Source: [Eubacterium] cellulosolvens LD2006
GTDB lineage: Bacteria > Bacillota > Clostridia > Lachnospirales > Lachnospiraceae
Reading direction: 5' to 3'
DNA: 48,298 nucleotides
NCBI RefSeq assembly: GCF_000621585.1
Contig: NZ_JHXY01000024.1
Span: forward strand, 1 to 48,298
Both the position numbers and the translations under genes were made by a program. Below, in pieces: positions 42,477 to 48,298 of the stretch (the first letter of the stretch is position 1; each line of letters starts with the position of its first letter). The notes beneath the pieces are model-generated. The model was not told the origin of the DNA. It did no database searches and was given only the letters and a program-made list of their open reading frames with translations.

Positions 42477-43280
42477 TCAGCCTCCCTCCTGTTTCCGTTT
42501 CAACCGTATTTCCGCAGCGGGACTGCCGGCAATCCGGTCAAATCCGTAATCCACCTTCGCGTTTTTCTTAAGATACGCCCCTGCCTTTTCAAGCTTCTGT
42601 TTCCCGAGAACATAAAAGTAGATGCTTCCACGCATCCCCTCCGATACACCGCGGATGTGCCCAGCGACAGACTGAAAAAAACTTCGTCTTTCTTTCTCTG
42701 CCTCCGTCTCTTTTCCGGAGACCGCGACCCAGATAGCCCAGGCGCTCCCGGGCTTTCTTCTCGTAAATTCCTCCGGGGTAATTCTTCCGTTGTTCAGATA
42801 AAAACAGTCATCCGGAAAGGATTTCGATCCCGCCTCCACATGAACCAGCCAGTTTTTGTCCTCCCCGAGTACGTCGCCGGCCGCTTCGCAGATTCTCTTC
42901 TCGTAGATTTTTCCCGCCCAGGCGGCCGGATATTCGTCATACAGCTTCTTTTTGTCGTCCCCGTCTGATGCGAGAAATTTTGCCTCAAACAACAGGGTCT
43001 CGTCGTCTGACGGATGCACGAGCATCTCCGTTTCCTCCCACTCCTCCGTTCCGCCGGGTATTCTCACACCGAATCTTCCGAAAATCTTCTGCACGGTAAA
43101 CGCTCCTCCGTATTTCTCCCGAAGCATTTTCTCCGTCTCACGCACAACCTCGCGGTCCGCTTCCACCCGGAACGAATTCCCGGGAGACACGCAGCCCCTC
43201 ACCCACAGACAGAGGACGAGTACAACCGCGAACGCCAGAAGGACAGACTTCACCCGTCCCCGTATTCTTTCCATTTTCAA
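42477..43280 (-). CDS. Membrane-anchored extracytoplasmic protein, candidate immunity protein of the lipase
   Basis: I do not recognise a family for this protein of about 267 residues. It has one N-terminal hydrophobic segment (VKSVLLAFAVVLVLCLWV) followed by a Cys (RGCVSPGNSF); a lipoprotein is possible, but Arg two residues before the Cys is atypical. The rest is soluble, mixed alpha/beta and charged. The start is either the TTG ending at 43280, six bases after AAGAGGTG, or the ATG ending at 43274, which gives a longer spacing. It is translated just before the lipase, with three bases between them. Surface-anchored immunity proteins are known for T7SS lipase toxins, so an immunity role fits the position. 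It is the first gene of the locus on this strand. The 364-base gap to 43644 has no recognised promoter for it. Confidence 0.6.
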   Translation of the reverse strand: MKMERIRGRVKSVLLAFAVVLVLCLWVRGCVSPGNSFRVEADREVVRETEKMLREKYGGAFTVQKIFGRFGVRIPGGTEEWEETEMLVHPSDDETLLFEAKFLASDGDDKKKLYDEYPAAWAGKIYEKRICEAAGDVLGEDKNWLVHVEAGSKSFPDDCFYLNNGRITPEEFTRRKPGSAWAIWVAVSGKETEAEKERRSFFQSVAGHIRGVSEGMRGSIYFYVLGKQKLEKAGAYLKKNAKVDYGFDRIAGSPAAEIRLKRKQEGG

Positions 43281-43574
43281 ATCAGACACCTCTTGTATGC
43301 CGTCCACCCGCTTTATAGATCTGAAAGCGTACGTGAACGTCATGCTTGTATACACGCAGGTAATAACAAAAACCCTATAAATAATATGAATAGAAATATG
43401 ATTAAAATATTGGGAAATGACGCCGTGAATACTTCGAGCGAAGCAGCGTCTGTGAAAGAAGATCTGACTTTCTCAAATCTCTTTGATTGCATTCAGAATA
43501 ACACGATCAGTATACTATTGCAAGCCTTTTCTTGTTTTTAGTTGTTTTTTAACATTCTTCAGAATCGATTTCTG

Positions 43575-43604
43575 TTCAAAAAATCAAATCGCCTGTGTTA
43601 TAAT
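43575..43604 (+). promoter_or_regulatory. Putative promoter of the rhodanese-TtcA-like gene
   Basis: TATAAT at 43599-43604 is preceded after 18 bases by TTCAAA (4 of 6 matches) at 43575-43580. The leader to the ATG is about 35 bases. The remaining AT-rich sequence between here and 43281 holds nothing else recognised. Confidence 0.5.
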
Positions 43605-43644
43605 ATTTTCCGCCAAAAACAACTATTCACAGAGGATGAAACGA

Positions 43645-44835
43645 ATGCAAATACAGACCGTTACACCTGCACGGCTCGAAAGCTGGCCGGCAGACGACTA
43701 TACAATCATCGATGTCCGCGACGAGAGCGCTTATGAACTCGGAAACATCCCCGGTTCCGTCCGCATCGCGAGAGAGGATCTGCTGAGCGGTAATTTTTCT
43801 CTCCCGAAGGACAGACGGCTCGTCTTCTACTGCATGTTCGGTGTGCTGAGCAAAGAACCCGCCGAAAAACTGCTCGAGGAGGGTTATCAGGCCTACCACC
43901 TCGAGGGAGGTTACGGACAGTGGCTGGTTCACGTGATGAAGGAAGAAGCCGGAAACAGCGAGAGAACGAAGGAGATCGAGAAGACACTCCGGAAGAAATA
44001 CAAACATGACATCATGGGAAAATTTGTCAAGGCCATCACCGATTACGAACTGGTGAAACCCGGTGACAAGATTGCGGTCTGCATCTCCGGAGGAAAGGAT
44101 TCCATGCTGATGGCGATGCTGTTCAGGGAACTCAAGCGCAGAAACAAGATCCCGTTTGAAGTCGTCTATCTCTGCATGAATCCGGGATACTCCGAGACAA
44201 CCCTCGGTATGATCGAGGGCAACGCGAAACTTCTGGACATCCCGCTCACGATGTTTGAAACCAGGATCTTCGACGCCGTCGATAATATCCCGAAGTCTCC
44301 CTGCTACATCTGCGCCCGTATGCGCCGAGGCTACCTGTACCGGAAAGCCCAGGATCTCGGCTGCAACAAGATCGCCCTCGGCCATCACTACGATGATGTC
44401 ATCGAGACCACGCTGATGAGTATTCTCTACAGCGGTCAGGTGCAGACCATGATGCCGAAGCTTCGCAGCACGAATTTCAAGGGCCTGGAACTGATCCGCC
44501 CCCTCTACCTGATCCGCGAGGACACGATCAAGGACTGGCGCGACTACAACGGGCTGCAGTTCATTCGCTGTGCCTGCCATTTCACGGACACCTGTTCCAT
44601 CGACGGCCACGGCGGCACCGGATCCAAGCGTGTGGAGGCAAAGCAGCTCATCGCCCAGATCAAGAAAACGACCCCTGCGGTAGAAGGGAATATCTTCCGC
44701 AGTATGGAAAATATCAGCCTGAATGCCGTCCTCGGATACAAGGATCACGACGGCATCCGCCACAACTTCCATGACAACTACGCAGAGATGGAACCATCCC
44801 GGCCGGAGGAAGGCGGAGAAGATGACGCAGACTGA
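43645..44835 (+). CDS. Rhodanese domain fused to a TtcA-like PP-loop tRNA thiolase
   Basis: The 396-residue protein joins a sulfur carrier to a tRNA-modifying domain. Residues about 1-100 are a rhodanese with YTIIDVRDESAYELGNIPGS and the persulfide Cys in VFYCMFGVLS. The second part is a PP-loop ATPase with SGGKDSMLM near 148, paired Cys in SPCYICARMRRG near 219 and a further CAC-containing segment near 309. That layout fits the TtcA/TtuA family, which uses an iron-sulfur cluster to add sulfur to tRNA. Fusion to rhodanese suggests direct sulfur delivery to the cluster. The start is the ATG at 43645, with AGAGGA eight bases upstream; an ATG three codons earlier overlaps that site. The tRNA position modified cannot be told. 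It is convergent with dapF. Confidence 0.85.
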   Translation: MQIQTVTPARLESWPADDYTIIDVRDESAYELGNIPGSVRIAREDLLSGNFSLPKDRRLVFYCMFGVLSKEPAEKLLEEGYQAYHLEGGYGQWLVHVMKEEAGNSERTKEIEKTLRKKYKHDIMGKFVKAITDYELVKPGDKIAVCISGGKDSMLMAMLFRELKRRNKIPFEVVYLCMNPGYSETTLGMIEGNAKLLDIPLTMFETRIFDAVDNIPKSPCYICARMRRGYLYRKAQDLGCNKIALGHHYDDVIETTLMSILYSGQVQTMMPKLRSTNFKGLELIRPLYLIREDTIKDWRDYNGLQFIRCACHFTDTCSIDGHGGTGSKRVEAKQLIAQIKKTTPAVEGNIFRSMENISLNAVLGYKDHDGIRHNFHDNYAEMEPSRPEEGGEDDAD

Positions 44836-44883
44836 GGCTCATCAGCCCCGGCTCCGGAACAGATCCAAACCAAAAAACATATT

Positions 44884-45005
44884 GGGGGGAGCGCAGCAGA
44901 CGAAAGGCGCGCGAGCAGAATCGCGTATGCGATTTTCTTATCTGCGAACTGCGCATCCCAACGGAGCGTTCTGTGATAGGAAATGCGAGGCAATTTCTTA
45001 TCACA
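44884..45005 (+). repeat. Dispersed palindromic element, copy 8 (long form)
   Basis: This is the fullest copy. GGGGGAGCGCAGCAGACGAA and GGCGCGCGAGCAG form its first part, then the imperfect hairpin ATCGCGTATGCGAT, then ATCTGCGAACTGCGCATCCC and CGGAGCGTT. The palindrome at 44972-45005 has arms TGTGATAGGAAAT and AATTTCTTATCACA. A terminator starts three bases later. It lies between the convergent TtcA-like gene and dapF, 3' of both. Confidence 0.82.
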
Positions 45006-45008
45006 TGG

Positions 45009-45041
45009 AAAAAGGGACCGGTACACTTACCGATCCCTTTT
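45009..45041. terminator. Bidirectional terminator between the TtcA-like gene and dapF
   Basis: AAAAGGGACCGGT pairs with ACCGATCCCTTTT around a short loop, with A- and T-runs on the outside. It lies about 35 bases after the dapF stop codon on the minus strand. Confidence 0.8.
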
Positions 45042-45076
45042 CGTTATATTACGATGAAAAAAAATATCACTTTTTT

Positions 45077-45979
45077 CTACAGAAGCGGCTGTACCAGCTC
45101 GTACTCGCCCTCAAAGACGGTGGTGGCCGGTCCTGTCATGTAGACGATATTCTCCTTCTCATCCCACTCGATCACAAGGTCTCCGCCCAGGAGTTTAACG
45201 GTCACCGGTTTTCCTCTCTCCACTTTTCTGTTGAGGATGGACGCCACCGCTGCCGCGCAGGCGCCGGTTCCGCAGGCCATGGTCTCCCCGCTTCCTCTCT
45301 CCCAGACACGCATCTCGATCGTGTTCGCATCGAGCACATGGATGAACTCCGTGTTGATCCGATCCGGGAAGTTGGGATGGAACTCAAAGTCCGGTCCGAT
45401 CTCTTCAATCTTCAAGGTGGAGAGATCCTCTCCGGTCATACTTCCGTAACCGTCTTTTGCAAGGGCCGGATTCTCATCGGTAAAAACAACCGCATGGGGA
45501 TTCCCCATGGAAACAGCCGTGTAGGTAAACGCCTGATCTTTTACCGTGATGGGCGCTCCGACAGCCAGCTCTGTGTCCGCAATCACCGGTACCTTTGACG
45601 CCACGATCTCGGCCTTTCCCATATTCACACGAACCTTCTTGCACTTCCCGCCGACAATGGTGAGATCCAGCGTCTTCACGCCGCTCTGGGTGTCGATGGT
45701 CATATGGGTCTTGGGAACGATGCCCTTGTCGTAGACAAACTTCGCGACACAGCGAATGCCGTTTCCGCACATTTTTGCCTGAGAACCGTCCGCGTTGTAA
45801 ATATCCATCTCACAGTCCGCCACTTTGCTCGGCTTCACAAGGATCAGGCCGTCGGAGCCGATTCCCTTGTGTCTGTCGCTGACTTTGATGGAAACTTCAG
45901 AGGGATCGAACACTTTCTCCTCAAAACAATTCACGTAGACATAGTCGTTTCCGCATCCGTGCATCTTTGTAAACTTCAT
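45077..45979 (-). CDS. dapF: Diaminopimelate epimerase
   Basis: DapF converts LL- to meso-diaminopimelate for lysine and peptidoglycan synthesis. The two catalytic Cys are in KMCGNGIRC near residue 73 and in GETMACGTGACAA near 236. The N-terminus KFTKMHGCGNDYVYVN and the length of 300 residues are normal. The ATG overlaps the stop codon of the NYN gene (ATGA), so the two are translated together. Confidence 0.96.
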   Translation of the reverse strand: MKFTKMHGCGNDYVYVNCFEEKVFDPSEVSIKVSDRHKGIGSDGLILVKPSKVADCEMDIYNADGSQAKMCGNGIRCVAKFVYDKGIVPKTHMTIDTQSGVKTLDLTIVGGKCKKVRVNMGKAEIVASKVPVIADTELAVGAPITVKDQAFTYTAVSMGNPHAVVFTDENPALAKDGYGSMTGEDLSTLKIEEIGPDFEFHPNFPDRINTEFIHVLDANTIEMRVWERGSGETMACGTGACAAAVASILNRKVERGKPVTVKLLGGDLVIEWDEKENIVYMTGPATTVFEGEYELVQPLL

Positions 45980-46827
45980 GCTTTCTTCTCCTCATTTTTC
46001 GGTCTGATCCTGAAATAGATCTGTTTCTGACCGTTTGCATCCTTACGCTCATCCCACTCGTAGGTTCCCAGAGATTTGATGAAGGATGTGAATTTATTAT
46101 ATCCAAAGTTCCGGACATCGAATTCCGGCATACGCTTGCCCAGCTGGTCTCCCAGCTTTCCGGAAAAAATCCAGCCGTCGTCGTCGGAAAACTTGTCCAG
46201 AATCGAGTTGATCGTATTGCACACACGGTTCAGATCCTGCTGTCTCTTCTTCTCCAGCTCTTTCTGCTCCTTGGTCTTCACCCTGCGCGTCGTCTTCCGG
46301 TGGGAAGTATTCTTTGTGGCCTGCTTTGCCGTCTCCGCCCGGAGAGCCTCTTCTGCAGCCTCTGCCTTCTCCGCCGCCTCCTGCTGTCTCTGATCATAGA
46401 GCATATCCAGATACTTGAACTGATTGCAGGCAGAAATAAAGGGCTGGGGTGTCTTGCTCTCCCCCATACCGATCACCTTGTGGCCGGCCTCACGGAGTCT
46501 TGCCACCAGCCTTGTAAAGTCACTGTCAGAAGAGACAATACAGAAACCATCCACCGTATTGGAATACAGGATGTCCATGGCGTCGATGATCATCGCGGAA
46601 TCCGTGGCATTCTTGCCGGTGGTATAGCTGTACTGCTGGATCGGTATGATGGAATTATCCAGAAGGACTTTCTTCCAGGAAGCCATCCGCGCACTGGTCC
46701 AGTCTCCGTATATTCTCTTGTAGGTGGCGATTCCGCTGTTGGCAGTCTCATCCAGAATGATCTTGATGTATTTCTCTGACACATTGTCGGCATCGATCAA
46801 TACCGCATATCTGAGTTCATTCTCCAT
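45976..46827 (-). CDS. NYN (PIN-like) RNase-type protein with C-terminal LOTUS/OST-HTH-like domain
   Basis: The N-terminal 150 residues form an NYN domain, a PIN-like fold with Asp residues for metal binding in VLIDADN, NATDSAMIIDAMD and VSSDSDFTRL; all appear intact, so RNase activity is plausible. A charged helical linker rich in Ala, Glu and Lys follows (about 150-200). The last 75 residues (FSGKLGDQLGKRMPEFDVRNFGYNKFTSFIKSLG in overlapping segments) resemble a LOTUS/OST-HTH RNA-binding domain. The family is LabA/DUF88-like; its cellular substrate is unknown. The four-base overlap with dapF is the only operon partner seen. Confidence 0.82.
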   Translation of the reverse strand: MENELRYAVLIDADNVSEKYIKIILDETANSGIATYKRIYGDWTSARMASWKKVLLDNSIIPIQQYSYTTGKNATDSAMIIDAMDILYSNTVDGFCIVSSDSDFTRLVARLREAGHKVIGMGESKTPQPFISACNQFKYLDMLYDQRQQEAAEKAEAAEEALRAETAKQATKNTSHRKTTRRVKTKEQKELEKKRQQDLNRVCNTINSILDKFSDDDGWIFSGKLGDQLGKRMPEFDVRNFGYNKFTSFIKSLGTYEWDERKDANGQKQIYFRIRPKNEEKKA

Positions 46828-46936
46828 TATTCATCCTTCCGCACAGTTTCCGTTCAGAGACAGATTTCTCCTCTGCTGTGCCGGTTATTTGGTTTATGTG
46901 TTTATCTGAACGAATATACTATTTTTTCTATTGCCT

Positions 46937-46965
46937 ATTGTAACAGAGAATACTTTTACTGTCAC
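46937..46965 (-). promoter_or_regulatory. Promoter of the NYN-dapF operon
   Basis: On the minus strand GTGACA (46960-46965) and TACAAT (46937-46942) are 17 bases apart, each with one mismatch to consensus. It lies just downstream of the hisC terminator. Confidence 0.6.
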
Positions 46966-46996
46966 CTCTGAGGCGCAGGATAAAAAATCCGGACGC

Positions 46997-47030
46997 AAAA
47001 AAAGAAGCAGCGTCCAAACGCTACTCCTCT
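46997..47030 (-). terminator. Terminator of hisC
   Basis: AGGAGTAGCGT pairs with ACGCTGCTTCT (with G-U pairs) around TTGG and is followed by TTTTTT on the minus strand, about 40 bases after the hisC stop codon. Confidence 0.75.
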
Positions 47031-47071
47031 CAAATCATATCCTTATATTTCTTTCAGTATCATTTCCCGTA

Positions 47072-48136
47072 CTACGCACTTAATATCTCCTTCAGCGCAT
47101 CGAAGAGCTTCTGCATCTCTTCTCTGGTGCCGATGGTGATCCGGAGGTAGTTGTTGATCCTCGGTTTGTTGAAGTATCGAACGTAGATGTGCCGTTCACG
47201 GAGTTTCCGGAAGATCTCCTCCGCAGCTACACTCTTGTGGGAAGCAAAAATAAAGTTTGCTTTAGAATCCGGATAGGTAAACCCGAGTGCCGCAAGCTCT
47301 TTCTTCGCCCACTCCCTGGTCTCGATAATCTTCTGCGTGGTCTCGCGGAAATACGCCTCATCTCTTACCGCCGCCGCGCCCATGGCGATGGATGTGCAGT
47401 TCATAGTGTAGGAATTGAAGGAGTTTCTCACATTCATCAGACAGGAGATCAGCTCCTCGTTTCCGATGGCAAAACCGATTCTCATGCCGGCCATGGATCT
47501 GGATTTGGAGAAGGTCTGAACCACCAGCAGATTCTCGTAGTTGTCCAGAAGAGAGATTGCGGAGTCCGTTCCAAAATCCACATAAGCCTCATCGACAATC
47601 ACCACCTGATCCGGATTGGCGTCCAGAATCTCTTTGATCGCGTCAAGGCCGATCGCAAGACCCGTCGGCGCGTTGGGATTCGGGAAGATGATTCCCCCGT
47701 TGGGCTGTCTGTAGTCCTCCGTACAGATTTCAAAATTATCGTTGAGTGGCACCGTCTTGTAGGGGATGCGGAAACACTCTGCCCACACATCATAGAACGA
47801 ATAGCTGATATCCGGGAAAAGTACCGGCTTTTTCTCCGGATTGTTGAAAAATGTGAGGAAGGCCATAGCGATGACATCATCCGAACCCACGCCCACAAAG
47901 ACCTGTGATTTCTTCACCTTGTATCGATCGGCAATGGCAGTCACCAGCTCGTCCGCCGTCGGATCCGGATACAGACGCAGAATATCTGCCGCTGTGCGCT
48001 CCAGTGCCTCCTGCACCTTTGGTGACGGAGGATAGGGATTCTCATTGGTATTCAGCTTCACCATGTCCGTCTGCTTCGGCTGCTCACCGGCCACATAGGG
48101 TTCGACTTCTCTTACATTCTCTCTCCATCCTGCCAT
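47072..48136 (-). CDS. hisC: Histidinol-phosphate aminotransferase
   Basis: HisC uses pyridoxal phosphate to move an amino group onto imidazole-acetol phosphate in histidine synthesis; related enzymes also act on aromatic amino acids. The cofactor Lys is in QTFSKSRSMAGMRIGF near residue 208. NTNENPYPPSP, NPNAPTGLAI and VIVDEAYVDFG are the usual substrate and cofactor motifs. The 354-residue length is normal. GAAGGAG precedes the ATG. No other his gene is in the window. The 3' flank of an IS200/IS605-like element lies within about 100 bases upstream, so its promoter may be altered by the insertion. Confidence 0.95.
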   Translation of the reverse strand: MAGWRENVREVEPYVAGEQPKQTDMVKLNTNENPYPPSPKVQEALERTAADILRLYPDPTADELVTAIADRYKVKKSQVFVGVGSDDVIAMAFLTFFNNPEKKPVLFPDISYSFYDVWAECFRIPYKTVPLNDNFEICTEDYRQPNGGIIFPNPNAPTGLAIGLDAIKEILDANPDQVVIVDEAYVDFGTDSAISLLDNYENLLVVQTFSKSRSMAGMRIGFAIGNEELISCLMNVRNSFNSYTMNCTSIAMGAAAVRDEAYFRETTQKIIETREWAKKELAALGFTYPDSKANFIFASHKSVAAEEIFRKLRERHIYVRYFNKPRINNYLRITIGTREEMQKLFDALKEILSA

Positions 48137-48183
48137 CTTCGTTCTCCTTCTCTCTTCATAAATATAATCCTTTCGGTTTCGTA

Positions 48184-48219
48184 GGCTCCTCCCACTGCCC
48201 TTGGGCGGTGGGAGGAGCC
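48184..48219. mobile_element. Strong hairpin in the 3' flank of the right-hand IS200/IS605-like element
   Basis: GGCTCCTCCCACTGCCC and GGGCGGTGGGAGGAGCC form a 17-bp stem with a single wobble pair and a TT apex. It lies 18 bases beyond the tnpA-like stop codon and is the likely subterminal hairpin of that element. The element end between here and hisC cannot be placed. Confidence 0.55.
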
Positions 48220-48236
48220 TTGTAGATTCGTAGCCA

Positions 48237-48298
48237 TTAACCTTGGTTTTCGATGTATTTTTGTATGGTGGCCGATGATACTTCTCCTATACTACAAG
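48237..48298 (-). CDS. tnpA: IS200/IS605-family transposase TnpA, C-terminal fragment (cut by window edge)
   Basis: The minus strand reads GEVSSATIQKYIENQG and then TAA, with the frame open to the right edge. A terminal TIxxYIENQ helix is typical of the C-terminus of IS200/IS605 Y1 transposases. The tail differs from that of the left-edge element, so these are two different elements. Only 19-20 residues are visible and the catalytic part is missing. Confidence 0.5.
   Translation of the reverse strand, partial: CSIGEVSSATIQKYIENQG

Overview
The window looks like chromosomal DNA of a gut-type Clostridia, most likely a Lachnospiraceae member. This is an inference from the str operon order rpsL-rpsG-fusA-tuf, the clostridial glycerol-3-phosphate oxidoreductase trio with DUF1667, the secreted TP-linker carbohydrases and the Firmicutes-type type VII secretion (T7SS) genes. 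No rRNA or tRNA gene was seen. Both ends of the window cut through what look like IS200/IS605-family tnpA genes with hairpin-rich 3' flanks, so it may be a contig bounded by insertion sequences.

Layout. (1) 1-348: 3' end of an IS200/IS605-like element. (2) 360-7641: two large secreted polysaccharidases, a PL11-CBM13-CBM13-CBM35-CE12 rhamnogalacturonan enzyme and a GH5 glucanase with CBM_X2/CBM46-like modules. (3) 7897-9060: a membrane diguanylate cyclase. (4) 9344-12372: an AT-rich accessory patch with a three-gene operon (DUF4417, PD-(D/E)XK-like nuclease, zinc-ribbon protein) and an apparently autoregulated Fic protein. (5) 12724-17283: the str operon, with a consensus promoter in front of rpsL and a second one in front of tuf. 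(6) 17662-25488: an ECF transporter S component, truA, the glpA-like trio, a LuxR-type regulator and a two-domain PPK2. (7) 25889-31433: a radical SAM protein, asnB, a glutathione-peroxidase-like enzyme and thioredoxin reductase. (8) 31565-43280: a compact T7SS locus with a lipase, an EssC-like ATPase, five WXG100-like proteins, a membrane Ser/Thr kinase, a large secreted protein and a YukD/EsaB ubiquitin-like protein. (9) 43645-48136: a rhodanese-TtcA-like fusion, dapF with an NYN/LOTUS-type RNase-like partner, and hisC.

The most interesting unexplained signal is a dispersed palindromic element. Eight copies (one of them decayed) lie between genes, all in the same orientation and all 3' of a minus-strand gene. 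In six of the eight the palindrome starts 0-7 bases from an intrinsic terminator, on the U-tract side. The palindrome arms differ between copies but keep pairing, while the flank GCGCATCCCGCGGAGCGTT is conserved in sequence. Three copies carry longer upstream modules. This looks like a terminator-associated small mobile element or a structured 3'-end RNA, and I do not recognise it as a named family.

The T7SS locus is the second point of interest. It has no recognisable EssA, EsaA or FHA domain. Its EssC-like ATPase has two RecA-like domains where three are usual. In the place where EssB (a membrane pseudokinase) would be expected there is a single-pass membrane protein whose kinase motifs are nearly all intact. 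The lipase beside essC resembles the reverse-arranged T7SS lipase toxins, and a membrane-anchored protein encoded just before it is a candidate immunity protein.
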